NCBI RefSeq assembly: GCF_027158465.1
Contig: NZ_JAMKYL010000003.1
Location: forward strand, 1 to 64,000
Length of the DNA stretch: 64,000 nucleotides
Source of the DNA: Oxalobacter paeniformigenes
GTDB taxonomy: Bacteria; Pseudomonadota; Gammaproteobacteria; Burkholderiales; Burkholderiaceae_D
Direction: 5' to 3'
Shown here: one piece after another, positions 30,758 through 41,279 of the stretch
How positions within the stretch are numbered: position 1 is the first letter of the stretch
How the letters are laid out: each line of letters opens with the position of its first letter
Position numbers and translations under genes: made by a program
The notes under the pieces: generated by a model
Told to the model about the DNA's origin: nothing
The model's database searches: none
What the model saw: the letters and a program-made list of their open reading frames with translations, nothing else

Positions 30758-32161
30758 ATGACGAACGATACGTACCCTGTGCAGGAGCAGGCGCCAGATC
30801 AGGAAATACCGGTTTCTCCGGTACCCTGGTGGAAAAGCAGTTTGTTCTGGCGCACGTTTTTTCTGGTCGGGATTTTGCTGGTCATCAGTATGGGGGCGTG
30901 GATTTACAGCTTCCGGCTGGAACAACGTGGTACCCGTGCCAGAGCTGTCGCCGAGCAGGTTGTATCGCTGGTGACGATTACACGTGCAGCGCTTGTGCAT
31001 TCCGAGCCGGAATCCAGGCGTGAGTTGCTGTTTGATCTGGCCAGTAACGAGGGGATCAGAATTTATCCGCTGGAACCTACCGACCAGATCGAACCGGTGA
31101 CTAATGGCGATGAACTGATGCAGGGGATGCTGCCTTATATGCGCCAGAAAATGGGAGACGATACGATTCTCTCGCCACGGGTCAACGACATGCCCGGTTT
31201 CTGGGTCAGTTTCGATCTGGAAGAAGATGACGCGTACTGGTTGCGGCTCGATAACGGGCGTGTGCGCGGGATTTCGGGATTGCGGTGGTTGGGATGGGGC
31301 GGTATCGTGCTGCTGCTTTCCCTTTTGGGGGCGGGTTTCATTTCGCGATTGTTAAGTGAGCCGCTCGCACGGCTGGCCTATGCGGCACGCCAGATGGCAA
31401 GTGGCAAGTCACCTGAGCCTTTGCCTGAAAAAGGAGTGACGGAAATCCGCGATGCCAATCACAGTTTCAACCAGATGGTACGCGATCTGGAAAGAGTCGA
31501 TTCGGACAGAACCGAGATTCTGGCGGGTATCTCGCATGACTTGCGTACGCCGCTGACACGCATGCGGCTTGAGTTGGAAATGTCGTCGCTTCCTGAAGAA
31601 AGTCTTGAGGGGATGCAGGCGGATATTTCGCAGATGGATGCCATTGTCGGACAGTTTCTGGACTATGCCCGTCTGGGGGCGCATGTTTCGTCCGAAACTG
31701 TTGATGTCAGTTCGCTTTTGCATATGATTGTCGAGGAGGCAAGGCGTCGTCCCGGACTTGCGGTCAGTGCGGAAATCGGTGAAGGGCTGTCCATCTCGGC
31801 AAGGGAAATCGATATTCGGCGTCTGGTGAATAATGTGCTGACCAATGCGGAACGTTATGGCAAAACGCCTGGGAAAGATCTGGCGGAAGTCGATATGGTT
31901 TGCCGCCGTGAAGGCGATGAGGTGGCGATCGTTTTTTCCGACAGGGGTATCGGGGTGCCTGATGAAGATCTGGAACGGATGTTGCGCCCGTTTACGCGAA
32001 TGGATAACGCGCGTGGACAGGCAAACGGTTCTGGACTGGGGCTGGCGATTGTTTCGCGAATCGCCCAACGCTATCGCGGTCATGTGCGGCTGGCCAACAG
32101 GCCGGATGGCGGGTTGGTCGTGTCGGTATGGTTTCCGGCCGCCAAGTCAACGAAAAAATGA
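30758..32161 (+). CDS. envZ: Osmolarity sensor histidine kinase EnvZ
   Basis: 467 residues. A 30-residue cytoplasmic start precedes helix 1 (about 31-52). The periplasmic domain runs to helix 2 (about 175-197), followed by a HAMP region (SEPLARLAYAARQMASG). The HisKA box is GISHDLRTPLTRMRLELEM with His260, characteristic of EnvZ. The HATPase domain has N-V-L-T-N-A-E-R-Y, D-R-G-I-G-V-P and GSGLGLAIV. It phosphorylates and dephosphorylates OmpR, encoded 13 bp upstream. Confidence 0.93.
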   Translation: MTNDTYPVQEQAPDQEIPVSPVPWWKSSLFWRTFFLVGILLVISMGAWIYSFRLEQRGTRARAVAEQVVSLVTITRAALVHSEPESRRELLFDLASNEGIRIYPLEPTDQIEPVTNGDELMQGMLPYMRQKMGDDTILSPRVNDMPGFWVSFDLEEDDAYWLRLDNGRVRGISGLRWLGWGGIVLLLSLLGAGFISRLLSEPLARLAYAARQMASGKSPEPLPEKGVTEIRDANHSFNQMVRDLERVDSDRTEILAGISHDLRTPLTRMRLELEMSSLPEESLEGMQADISQMDAIVGQFLDYARLGAHVSSETVDVSSLLHMIVEEARRRPGLAVSAEIGEGLSISAREIDIRRLVNNVLTNAERYGKTPGKDLAEVDMVCRREGDEVAIVFSDRGIGVPDEDLERMLRPFTRMDNARGQANGSGLGLAIVSRIAQRYRGHVRLANRPDGGLVVSVWFPAAKSTKK

Positions 32162-32312
32162 TGTGGCCGGTGTTGTGCCGGTCAAGATGGCCGGTATGCC
32201 CGTTCGCGCATGCCGGTTTTTCTTTTCGTGTCTTTTTCGGTTTATGCCAGTGGCAAGAGTATAATACCGGTTTGTCCGTTTGTTCTGTTTTTCCTTTCTT
32301 TTTATACACATT

Positions 32313-35300
32313 ATGCTTATTCTTCCCGGCTCAAATGCCTTGTCCGCTTTCCGTGCCAGACGTCTTTTGTCGGCTTTGCAGGAAAACGATCCTGCCATTA
32401 CGGGTGTGGATGCACGATATCTTCATTTTGTCGACGGTGGCGAGAGCCTGTCGCAGAACGCGCTTGCCCGTTTGTCGTCGCTGTTGACGTATGGCGATCC
32501 GTATCACGGTAACGAGACGGGAGATGAGTATGTCGTCGTGCCACGCTTCGGCACCATTTCGCCATGGTCATCGAAGGCGACCGATATCGCGCATGATTGC
32601 GGTCTGGATGATGTCAGACGGGTCGAAAGGGGAATTTCCTATCGTATCCGGCGAGCTGAAGGCGCACCGGCAATGACAGATGAAGTCCGTCAGGAAATCG
32701 CTGGAAAACTGCATGACCGGATGACGGAAACGGTGCTTGCCAAACGCGAGGATGCCGCAGCGCTGTTTGAGGAATTGCAGGCCAAACCGATGGAATCCGT
32801 CGATATCGTATCCGGCGGCAAACAGGCACTCATCGATGCCAACGGTTCGTTGGGGCTGGCGCTTTCCGATGATGAAATCGACTATCTGTATGATGCTTTT
32901 TCCCGTGCGGGACGTAATCCGACCGATGTCGAACTGATGATGTTCGCCCAGGCAAACAGTGAACACTGTCGTCACAAGATTTTCAATGCGGACTGGACGA
33001 TCGATGGCGAGAACCAGCCGGCTTCGCTTTTTTCCATGATCCGCAATACACATGAAAAAAATCCCGGCAAGACGATTGTTGCCTACAAGGACAATTCATC
33101 CATCATCGAAGGCAAGAAAGTCATGCGTTTCTATCCGCAAGACGGCAAGGATGGACATGTCTATCGTGCCAACGAGGAACTGGCGCATATCCTGATGAAA
33201 GTGGAAACGCATAACCATCCGACGGCGATTTCACCGTTTCCGGGTGCGGCGACCGGTTCGGGTGGCGAAATCCGCGACGAAGGTGCAACGGGGCGTGGCG
33301 CGAAGCCCAAGGCAGGTTTGACCGGTTTTACGGTATCGAATCTTTATTTGCCCGATGCGGTAAGAAGCTGGGAAAATGCCGGCGATGTCACACGCGCGCC
33401 GAAAAAAGGGGATACGGCTGCTTACGGAAAACCCGATCGTATTGCATCTGCCTTGCAGATCATGATTGACGGACCGATCGGTGGCGCCGCTTTCAATAAC
33501 GAATTCGGTCGCCCGAACCTGACGGGATATTTCCGTACCTATGAGCAGAATGTCGATAATCGTGTATTCGGGTATCACAAGCCGATCATGATCGCCGGTG
33601 GTATCGGTTCGATATCGGATCTGCATACCAGCAAGCAGGCCTTGCCGGTCGGAACGTTGCTGATCCAGTTGGGCGGTCCGGGGATGCGCATCGGTATGGG
33701 TGGTGGCGCAGCTTCATCGATGGCGACCGGCGCAAATGCCGCTGATCTGGATTTCGATTCCGTACAGCGTGGCAATCCGGAAATGCAGCGTCGGGCACAG
33801 GAAGTGATCAACGCCTGTTGGGCGATGAAAGAAAACAATCCGATTTTGTCGATTCATGACGTCGGGGCGGGCGGATTGTCCAATGCTTTCCCGGAAATCA
33901 CCCATGACGCCAACATGGGGGCCGTGTTCGATTTGCGTAATGTGCCGCTTGAAGAAAGCGGGATGTCGCCGCGCGAAATCTGGAGCAACGAGTCTCAGGA
34001 ACGTTATGTACTGGCCGTATCGCAGCAGGATATCGAATTGTTCGACGAACTGTGCGGTCGTGAACGTTGCCCTTATGCCATCGTAGGTGCGATTACCGAA
34101 GAGCGTCAGCTGAAAGTGATCGATCCGGAATACGGGAACAATCCTGTCGATATGCCGATGGATGTGTTGTTGGGCAAACCACCCAGGATGCACCGTGATG
34201 TCGTTCATGAGGTGCGCGAATATCCTCCGGTTCGGCTGGATTCGCTGGAACTGGACAAAGTGGCCAGGGATGTGTTGCTGCTGCCGACGGTAGGTGACAA
34301 GTCGTTCCTGATAACGATCGGTGACCGGTCGGTGGGCGGGTTGACCAGCCGTGACCAGATGGTCGGTCCCTGGCAGGTACCGGTAGCCGACTGTGCCGTG
34401 ACCCTGATGAGTTATGAAGGATATGCCGGCGAAGCGATGGCCATGGGGGAACGGACGCCACTGGCAGTGATCGATGCACCGGCATCGGGGCGTATGGCCA
34501 TCGGTGAGGCGCTGACCAATATCGCTGCGGCACCGATAGCCGATATTTCCGATATCAAGCTTTCCGCCAACTGGATGGCGGCATGCGGGCAGGTGGGCCA
34601 GGATGCGGCCTTGTACGATACGGTCAAAACCGTCGGTATGGATTTGTGTCCGGAACTGGGCATCAGTATTCCGGTCGGGAAGGATTCCCTGTCGATGCGT
34701 ACGACATGGCAGGATGAAGGCCGGGACAAGGAAGTGCTTTCTCCGGTATCGCTGATCGTTTCCGCTTTCGCTCCGGTTACCGACGTTCGTGATGCATTGA
34801 CGCCACAGCTTGATTGCGATGTCGGTGAAACAGTGTTGATTCTGATCGATCTGGGGCGTGGCAAAAACCGGATGGGTGCATCCGCACTGGCACAAGTAAC
34901 GCAACAGATCGGCGCATCGGTTCCGGATGTGGACAGCGCAAAAGATCTGAAAGCCTTTTTCGGCCTCATACAAAAGCTCAACCGTGAAGGGTTGTTGCTG
35001 GCCTATCATGACCGCTCCGATGGCGGGTTGTTCGCTACGTTGTGTGAAATGGCGTTCGCCAGCCGTTGTGGTCTGGATATCGATCTGGATTATGTGGTCA
35101 ATGCGGCGCAGATCAAGGGAAGCGACAATGCCAATATTCTCGCTGCGCTGTTCAATGAAGAACTGGGTGCGGTTATTCAGGTACGTCTGGGCGATCTCGA
35201 CAAGGTTCAGGCACGGCTCAAAACGGCTGGACTGGATACCGCAGCGCATTATCTGGGTGCGGTAACCAGTGGCGAAACGCTGGAATTCAAGTTGCGCGGT

Positions 35301-36266
35301 GTACCCGTTTATTCACCGTCACGGGTTCATCTGCATCGCTTGTGGAGCGAAACAAGCTGGCGGATCGCGCGGATGCGTGACAATCCGGATTGCGCCGATA
35401 TGGAATATGACCGGATTCTGGATGCAGACGATCCCGGAATGGCGCCGCGTGTGCCTTTCGATATGCAGGAAAACATCGCGGCACCTTTTGTATCGAAAGG
35501 ACTTCGTCCGCGTGTGGCGATTTTGCGTGAACAGGGTTCCAATTCCCATGTCGAGACCGCCTATGTCATGCACAAGGCGGGTTTCGAGGCAGTCGATGTG
35601 CATATGAGCGATCTGATCGACGGACGTGTCTGGCTGGATGATTTCAAGGGCATGATCGCCGTTGGTGGTTTTTCCTATGGCGACGTGCTCGGCGCAGGCG
35701 AAGGCTGGGCTAAGAAGATCCTGTTCAATGAACGCCTGAAAGAACAGTTCGAAACATTCTTTTTCAGACAGGATACCTTTGCGCTGGGTATTTGCAACGG
35801 TTGCCAGATGATGAGCAGCCTGGCTTCCATTATTCCGGGAGCAGAAGCCTGGCCGAAGTTCGTGCGCAACCGTTCCGAGCAGTTCGAGGCACGCTTCACG
35901 ATGGTTGCCATTCCGAAGTCGCCTTCCATTTTCTTTGCCGGGATGGAAGGTATGGAAGCGCCCATCGTGGTATCGCATGGCGAAGGCAGGGCCGATTTCT
36001 CGCAACAAGGGGATATCGACAAGGTAAAGGTTGCCATGCGCTATATCGATCGCAAGGGGCAGCCGACAGAAATCTATCCGCTCAATCCGAACGGATCGCC
36101 GCAGGGGATCACGTCCGTGACGACAAACGATGGACGCTTCACGGTGCTGATGCCGCATGCCGAACGGGTATTCAGAACGGTGCAGCAATCCTGGGCACCG
36201 GGTGGATGGGGCGAATATTCGCCATGGATGCGGATGTTCTTCAACGCACGCAAGTGGGTCGGATAA
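32313..36266 (+). CDS. purL: Phosphoribosylformylglycinamidine synthase (large PurL)
   Basis: 1317 residues, the single-chain proteobacterial form. The N-terminal PurS-like domain is followed by the linker and two AIRS-like halves: FAQANSEHCRHKIFNADW, HNHPTAISPFPGAATGSGGE, and later PVGKDSLSMRT and YHDRSDGG. A C-terminal glutaminase domain carries GICNGCQMMS, with the catalytic Cys, and a late SHGEGR segment. It converts FGAR to FGAM with glutamine and ATP. The ATG at 32313 starts at the family N-terminus (MLILPGSNALSAFR). A TATAAT at 32260-32265 may be its -10. Confidence 0.97.
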   Translation: MLILPGSNALSAFRARRLLSALQENDPAITGVDARYLHFVDGGESLSQNALARLSSLLTYGDPYHGNETGDEYVVVPRFGTISPWSSKATDIAHDCGLDDVRRVERGISYRIRRAEGAPAMTDEVRQEIAGKLHDRMTETVLAKREDAAALFEELQAKPMESVDIVSGGKQALIDANGSLGLALSDDEIDYLYDAFSRAGRNPTDVELMMFAQANSEHCRHKIFNADWTIDGENQPASLFSMIRNTHEKNPGKTIVAYKDNSSIIEGKKVMRFYPQDGKDGHVYRANEELAHILMKVETHNHPTAISPFPGAATGSGGEIRDEGATGRGAKPKAGLTGFTVSNLYLPDAVRSWENAGDVTRAPKKGDTAAYGKPDRIASALQIMIDGPIGGAAFNNEFGRPNLTGYFRTYEQNVDNRVFGYHKPIMIAGGIGSISDLHTSKQALPVGTLLIQLGGPGMRIGMGGGAASSMATGANAADLDFDSVQRGNPEMQRRAQEVINACWAMKENNPILSIHDVGAGGLSNAFPEITHDANMGAVFDLRNVPLEESGMSPREIWSNESQERYVLAVSQQDIELFDELCGRERCPYAIVGAITEERQLKVIDPEYGNNPVDMPMDVLLGKPPRMHRDVVHEVREYPPVRLDSLELDKVARDVLLLPTVGDKSFLITIGDRSVGGLTSRDQMVGPWQVPVADCAVTLMSYEGYAGEAMAMGERTPLAVIDAPASGRMAIGEALTNIAAAPIADISDIKLSANWMAACGQVGQDAALYDTVKTVGMDLCPELGISIPVGKDSLSMRTTWQDEGRDKEVLSPVSLIVSAFAPVTDVRDALTPQLDCDVGETVLILIDLGRGKNRMGASALAQVTQQIGASVPDVDSAKDLKAFFGLIQKLNREGLLLAYHDRSDGGLFATLCEMAFASRCGLDIDLDYVVNAAQIKGSDNANILAALFNEELGAVIQVRLGDLDKVQARLKTAGLDTAAHYLGAVTSGETLEFKLRGVPVYSPSRVHLHRLWSETSWRIARMRDNPDCADMEYDRILDADDPGMAPRVPFDMQENIAAPFVSKGLRPRVAILREQGSNSHVETAYVMHKAGFEAVDVHMSDLIDGRVWLDDFKGMIAVGGFSYGDVLGAGEGWAKKILFNERLKEQFETFFFRQDTFALGICNGCQMMSSLASIIPGAEAWPKFVRNRSEQFEARFTMVAIPKSPSIFFAGMEGMEAPIVVSHGEGRADFSQQGDIDKVKVAMRYIDRKGQPTEIYPLNPNGSPQGITSVTTNDGRFTVLMPHAERVFRTVQQSWAPGGWGEYSPWMRMFFNARKWVG

Positions 36267-36579
36267 GGCCGGCAAGGTGAAAACGGCGGTGATACGCCGG
36301 AAACTGTTTGAACAGCCTGTGAAAACAGGCTGTTTTGCATGATGTGTACGGTATGGCTTGTCTGTGCAGTCCTGATGTTTTATTTACACCACAATGCGTG
36401 GAAAACCTGCCGGTGCATACGTTGGCTATTTGTGTCCGTATTCGTGTGCAGGCCGTTTGGGCGGACTGTGCCGCCGGACAGTTTTGCGGGGGCGATGCCC
36501 GATACAAAACGCCCGTATGCGATGTGTTTTCTTTTATAATCTTCTCTTTCAGCAATGCTGTTTTCTTTCAAGACAAAAA
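36267..36579 (+). other. Intergenic region between purL and alaS
   Basis: 313 bp. It contains the purL terminator hairpin (36311-36336) and, at 36535-36540, a TATAAT that may be the alaS -10 with no good -35. Nothing else is recognisable. Confidence 0.5.
36311..36336 (+). terminator. Terminator after purL
   Basis: AACAGCCTGT / ACAGGCTGTT with a GAAA tetraloop, then TT. The stem is perfect but the T tract is short. Confidence 0.7.
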
Positions 36580-39192
36580 ATGAAATCTGCCGAAATTCGT
36601 GAAAAGTTCCTGAATTTTTTCAAATCCAGGGGGCATACGGTCGTTCGTTCCAGCCCGCTGGTACCTGCCAACGATCCGACATTGATGCTGACCAATGCGG
36701 GAATGGTTCAGTTCAAGGATGTGTTTCTGGGACTGGACAAACGCCCCTATACGCGTGCGACATCTGTCCAGCGGTGTGTACGGGCAGGTGGGAAACATAA
36801 CGATCTTGAGAACGTGGGCTATACCGCGCGTCACCATACGTTTTTCGAAATGCTGGGCAATTTCAGCTTCGGCGATTATTTCAAGCGTGATGCCATTCAT
36901 TTTGCATGGGAATTGCTGACGACGGTTTATGGCTTGCCGCCGGAAAAACTGTGGGCGACGGTCTATCAGGAAGATGATGAAGCCTATGATATCTGGGCAA
37001 ACGAAATCGGCTTGCCAAAAGAGCGGATTGTCAGGATCGGCGACAACAAGGGGGCACGATATGCTTCCGACAATTTCTGGCAAATGGCCGATACGGGGCC
37101 GTGTGGACCGTGCAGCGAAATCTTTTACGATCATGGTCCCGATGTTGCAGGCGGCCCTCCGGGAAGCCCGGATGAAGACGGCGATCGTTATATCGAAATC
37201 TGGAATCTGGTGTTCATGCAGTTCAACCGGGATGAACAGGGCAATATGACGCCATTGCCACGGCCTTGTGTCGATACTGGCATGGGACTGGAACGACTCG
37301 CGGCTGTCTTGCAGCATGTACACAGCAACTATGATATCGATCTTTTCCAGAATCTGATCCGTGCGGCCGCACGCGAAACCGGTACGACCGATTTGACGGA
37401 CAATTCGTTGAAGGTCATCGCGGATCATATCCGTGCCAGTGCATTCATGATCGTTGACGGCCTGATTCCGGGGAGTGACGGACATGGTTATGTATTGCGC
37501 CGGATTATCCGCCGCGCATTGCGCCATGGTTACAAGCTTGGTCAGACGAAACCGTTCTTCTACAAGCTGGTCGATGATCTCGTGAAAGAAATGGGGGCTG
37601 CCTATCCGGAACTGACCGAAGCCGCCGATAATGTCAAGCGTGTATTGCGTCATGAAGAAGAACGTTTCGGCGAAACGCTCGATAACGGAATGAAGATTCT
37701 GGAAGCTGCGCTTGCCGGCGGTACGAAAGTGCTCGATGGCGAAACGGCATTTACGTTGTACGATACGTATGGCTTCCCGCTGGATCTGACGGCGGATATT
37801 TGCCGTGAACGGGCGATTTCCGTGGATGAAAAGGGGTTTGATGCCGCTATGGAAAAACAGCGGGCCGCAGCACGTGCATCCGGCAAGTTCAAGATGGCGG
37901 CCGTTCTGGATTATGACGGCGAAAAGACGCACTTTGTCGGTTACGAAAAACTGGATGAAACGGGTACTGTGGTTGCGTTGTACCGCGAAGGTGTACCGGT
38001 CGAACGGCTGGAAGCGGGACAGAACGGTGTCGTGGTTCTGGATACCACGCCGTTTTATGCGGAATCCGGTGGACAGGTCGGCGATACCGGGGTTTTGCGC
38101 AGCGGCGAAGCACAGTTCGATGTCACCGATACACAGAAGATCAAGGCCGGTGTATCCGGTCATCATGGTACGGTGACGCGCGGAGCGATTGCGCTGGGCG
38201 ACAAACTCGAAGCGCATGTCGATATGCAGCGTCGCGCACAGACCATGCGCAACCATTCGGTAACCCACCTGATGCACAAGGCATTGCGCCAGGTACTGGG
38301 TTCACATGTCGCGCAAAGAGGTTCCCTGGTCGATCCGGACAAGACACGTTTCGATTTCAGTCACAATGCGCCGGTCACCGATGATGAAATCCGTCAGGTA
38401 GAGGAAATCGTCAATCGTGAAATCATCGCCAATACGCCGACGCAGGCGCAACAGATGTCATATGACGAAGCGATTGCTCATGGTGCGACGGCACTGTTCG
38501 GCGAAAAATACGGGGATGTCGTTCGTGTGCTCGATATCGGTTTTTCGTGTGAACTGTGCGGCGGTACCCATGTCGCCCGTACCGGGGATATCGGCTTTTT
38601 CAAGATCGTATCCGAAGGGGGCGTTGCTGCCGGTATCCGTCGTATCGAGGCAGTTACCGGGCTGGGGGCGATGCACTGGGTACAGGATATGGCACGCAGG
38701 CTTGATGAAGCAGCGGTTGCGTTGAAAACGCAGCCGGACGGGCTGGTCGATCGCGTGGTGCAATTGCAGGATCAGATGAAGGGACTGGATCGTGAACTGT
38801 CCACGCTGAAGGCGAAGATGGCTTCCAGCCAGGGCGACGATCTGGCGGGCAAGGCTGTTGATGCAGGCGGTGTCAAGGTGCTGGCATCCATCATCGAAGG
38901 CGCCGATGTACCGGGTCTGCGCAATACCATGGACAAGCTCAAGGACAAGTTGAAGACGGCGGCGATTGTGCTGGCGACAGTCAAGGATGGCAAGGTTAGT
39001 CTGATTGCAGGTGTCACGCAGGATATGACCTCGAAACTCAAGGCCGGTGAATTGGTCAATCATGTCGCACGACAGGTTGGTGGAAAGGGGGGCGGTCGTC
39101 CCGATATGGCTCAGGCCGGCGGTTCCGATCCGAGCGGTTTGCACGAAGCCTTGAAGAGTGTCGAAGGCTGGGTTCGGGAACGTCTGGGCTGA
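36580..39192 (+). CDS. alaS: Alanyl-tRNA synthetase
   Basis: 870 residues. The class II catalytic core has M-K-S-A-E-I-R, FFKSRGHTVVRSSPLVP, N-A-G-M-V-Q-F-K-D and G-L-E-R. The editing domain has zinc-binding H-S-V-T-H-L-M-H and C-E-L-C-G-G-T-H. The C-terminal dimerisation (C-Ala) domain ends G-G-K-G-G-G-R-P-D-M-A-Q-A-G-G. It charges tRNA-Ala and clears mischarged Ser/Gly. The ATG at 36580 is at the family start, although the frame is open upstream. A small TusA-like gene begins 6 bp past the stop. Confidence 0.97.
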   Translation: MKSAEIREKFLNFFKSRGHTVVRSSPLVPANDPTLMLTNAGMVQFKDVFLGLDKRPYTRATSVQRCVRAGGKHNDLENVGYTARHHTFFEMLGNFSFGDYFKRDAIHFAWELLTTVYGLPPEKLWATVYQEDDEAYDIWANEIGLPKERIVRIGDNKGARYASDNFWQMADTGPCGPCSEIFYDHGPDVAGGPPGSPDEDGDRYIEIWNLVFMQFNRDEQGNMTPLPRPCVDTGMGLERLAAVLQHVHSNYDIDLFQNLIRAAARETGTTDLTDNSLKVIADHIRASAFMIVDGLIPGSDGHGYVLRRIIRRALRHGYKLGQTKPFFYKLVDDLVKEMGAAYPELTEAADNVKRVLRHEEERFGETLDNGMKILEAALAGGTKVLDGETAFTLYDTYGFPLDLTADICRERAISVDEKGFDAAMEKQRAAARASGKFKMAAVLDYDGEKTHFVGYEKLDETGTVVALYREGVPVERLEAGQNGVVVLDTTPFYAESGGQVGDTGVLRSGEAQFDVTDTQKIKAGVSGHHGTVTRGAIALGDKLEAHVDMQRRAQTMRNHSVTHLMHKALRQVLGSHVAQRGSLVDPDKTRFDFSHNAPVTDDEIRQVEEIVNREIIANTPTQAQQMSYDEAIAHGATALFGEKYGDVVRVLDIGFSCELCGGTHVARTGDIGFFKIVSEGGVAAGIRRIEAVTGLGAMHWVQDMARRLDEAAVALKTQPDGLVDRVVQLQDQMKGLDRELSTLKAKMASSQGDDLAGKAVDAGGVKVLASIIEGADVPGLRNTMDKLKDKLKTAAIVLATVKDGKVSLIAGVTQDMTSKLKAGELVNHVARQVGGKGGGRPDMAQAGGSDPSGLHEALKSVEGWVRERLG

Positions 39193-39198
39193 TACGGT

Positions 39199-39444
39199 AT
39201 GGAAAACAGGGACGCAAGTGGCGTCGATCTGACGGTCGATGCTTGCGGGACAAAATGTCCCATGCCGATTCTGAAGGCCAAGAAGGCGTTGTCGGGTATG
39301 GCATCCGGGCAACTGCTCAAGGTGTTGTCGACTGATCCGGGAGCGGTGCGCGACTTCCGTTTTTTCGGCAGTCAGACGGGAAACGAGGTTGTCTCACAGA
39401 GCGAAGATAACGGTGTCTATACGATTATCGTCAGAAGAAAATAG
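39199..39444 (+). CDS. TusA-family sulfur carrier protein
   Basis: 81 residues. The signature is VDACGTKCPMPILKAKKAL, with the persulfide-carrying Cys in CPxP at about residue 22. The sequence GAVRDFRFFGSQTGNEVV then forms the second half of the beta-alpha-beta fold. TusA-like proteins relay sulfur for tRNA thiolation, molybdenum cofactor or sulfur oxidation. It is tightly linked to alaS, as often seen in Burkholderiales, and precedes etfBA. Confidence 0.92.
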   Translation: MENRDASGVDLTVDACGTKCPMPILKAKKALSGMASGQLLKVLSTDPGAVRDFRFFGSQTGNEVVSQSEDNGVYTIIVRRK

Positions 39445-39477
39445 GATAGGAAACAGCAGGTTATTTTGGAGCGTTGC

Positions 39478-40227
39478 ATGAAAATACTGGTGCCCGTCAA
39501 ACGGGTTGTGGATTATAACGTCAGGATTCGCGTCAAGCCCGATGGCAGCGGCATCGAAACGGACAATGTGAAGATGTCGATGAATCCGTTCGATGAAATT
39601 GCGGTCGAGGAAGCCGTTCGCCAGAAGGAAGCGGGTGTCGCAACCGAGGTGATCGCCGTTTCTTGCGGTGTGGAAAAATCGCAGGATACCTTGCGCACTG
39701 CGATGGCGGTAGGTGCCGACCGCAGTGTTCTGGTGAAAACCGGTGCGGCCTTGCAGCCGCTGGCGGTCGCGCGGATGTTGCAAAAGATCGTGGAAAAGGA
39801 GCAACCTGATCTGGTCATTCTGGGCAAGCAGGCTACCGATGACGATGCAAGCCAGACGGGACAGATGCTGGCGGCGCTTCTGGACTGGCCGCAGGCCACG
39901 TCGGTTTCCTCGCTGAAAATCGAGAACGGAAAAGCGCTGGTTACACGTGAAGTCGATGATGGGCAGGAAATGTTGTCGTTGACCCTGCCGGCGGTGATTA
40001 CGGCCGATTTGCGTCTGAACGAACCGCGGTATGTGACCTTGCCCAACATGATGAAGGCGAAAAAGAAACCGGTCGAAACGACGACCCCGGAAGAGCTGGG
40101 TGTGCCGGTGGAATCCAGACTGAAGACATTGAAAGTCGCCGAGCCGGCCGCTCGTTCCCAGGTGCAGATGGTGCCGGATATCGCGACGCTGGTGTCCAGG
40201 CTGAAAAACGAAGCCAAAGTGATTTGA
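39478..40227 (+). CDS. etfB: Electron transfer flavoprotein beta subunit
   Basis: 249 residues. It begins MKILVPVKRVVDYNVRIRV; the AMP-binding loop G-K-Q-A-T-D-D-D-A-S-Q-T-G-Q-M and the signature V-T-R-E-V-D-D-G-Q are intact. With EtfA it accepts electrons from acyl-CoA and other dehydrogenases and passes them to ETF:quinone oxidoreductase. The partner follows 44 bp later. Confidence 0.95.
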   Translation: MKILVPVKRVVDYNVRIRVKPDGSGIETDNVKMSMNPFDEIAVEEAVRQKEAGVATEVIAVSCGVEKSQDTLRTAMAVGADRSVLVKTGAALQPLAVARMLQKIVEKEQPDLVILGKQATDDDASQTGQMLAALLDWPQATSVSSLKIENGKALVTREVDDGQEMLSLTLPAVITADLRLNEPRYVTLPNMMKAKKKPVETTTPEELGVPVESRLKTLKVAEPAARSQVQMVPDIATLVSRLKNEAKVI

Positions 40228-40271
40228 GCGCTATCGGGCGCATATCCAGTTTTCAATACAGGAATTCAGAA

Positions 40272-41204
40272 ATGTCCATTCTCGTTATTGCCGAACACGA
40301 CAACCGGTCGCTTAAAAACAGTACTCTGAATACGGTCAGCGCCGCGCAGGCTTGCGGTCAGGATGTCCATGTGCTTGTCGCGGGCAGCCAGTGCCGTCCG
40401 GCGGCCGATATGGCGGCAGGTATCGCCGGGGTTTCGAAGGTGGTGATGGCCGATGCCTCTGCGCTGGAACACGGTTTGCCGGAAGATGTCGCCGCACAGG
40501 TCCTGGCTATTGCAGTAGGGTATTCGCATATTCTTGCGCCTGCCACGTCTTTCGGAAAAGCATTCATGCCGCGTGTCGCTGCACGTCTGGGTGTCGAACA
40601 GGTTTCGGAAGTCATCAGGGTCGTATCGGAAGATACGTTCGAACGGCCGATTTATGCAGGTAATGCCATCGCTACCGTGCAATCCGGAGATGCCGTCAAG
40701 GTACTGACGGTTCGCACGACAGCGTTTCCCCCGGCTGGCAAGGGCGATGGCGCAGCGCCTGTCGAAACAATCGGTGCGGTTTCCGGAAACGGCAGGACGG
40801 ATTATCTGTCATCGCGTACGGATTCTTCTACACGTCCCGAACTTTCCAGCGCGAAAATCGTGGTGGCCGGAGGACAGGGTGTCGGTTCGGCAGACAATTT
40901 CAGGCTGATCGAAGCGTTGGCGGACAAGTTGGGTGCCGCGATCGGTGCATCGCGTGCGGCGGTCGATGCAGGCTATGTATCGAATGATTTGCAGGTCGGA
41001 CAGACCGGCAAGATCGTTGCGCCGGATTTGTATATCGCTATCGGGATTTCCGGTGCGATCCAGCATGTTGCGGGTATCAAGGATGCCAGAACGATCGTCG
41101 CGATCAACCAGGATCCGGATGCTCCGATTTTCCTGACGGCCGATTACGGTATCGTCGGTGATCTCAATGAACTGGTACCGCAGCTGATTGCAGCACTGGG
41201 CTGA
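40272..41204 (+). CDS. etfA: Electron transfer flavoprotein alpha subunit
   Basis: 310 residues. The N-terminal domain starts MSILVIAEHDN. The FAD domain has the signature beginning YVSNDLQVGQTGKIVAPDLY, then G-I-S-G-A-I-Q-H and the A-I-N-Q-D-P-D-A-P-I-F motif. It holds the FAD of the ETF heterodimer. The classical (non-bifurcating) type is suggested by length and by the absence of linked bcd or fix genes in this window. Confidence 0.95.
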   Translation: MSILVIAEHDNRSLKNSTLNTVSAAQACGQDVHVLVAGSQCRPAADMAAGIAGVSKVVMADASALEHGLPEDVAAQVLAIAVGYSHILAPATSFGKAFMPRVAARLGVEQVSEVIRVVSEDTFERPIYAGNAIATVQSGDAVKVLTVRTTAFPPAGKGDGAAPVETIGAVSGNGRTDYLSSRTDSSTRPELSSAKIVVAGGQGVGSADNFRLIEALADKLGAAIGASRAAVDAGYVSNDLQVGQTGKIVAPDLYIAIGISGAIQHVAGIKDARTIVAINQDPDAPIFLTADYGIVGDLNELVPQLIAALG

Positions 41205-41279
41205 TGGATGCCGCACGGGTGGGGCGATTGGTTCTGCCTGAACGCATTTGCGAACAAATATTCGAATGAAGGAGTTGTT

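Noticed and set aside
33714..35249. Very long (511-codon) frame antisense to purL
   Set aside because: It is a frame shadow of the purL codon pattern: His/Arg/Gln/Ile-rich, no family likeness, no ribosome-binding site. The same applies to other long antisense frames over alaS, nrdJ, carB and ftsH.
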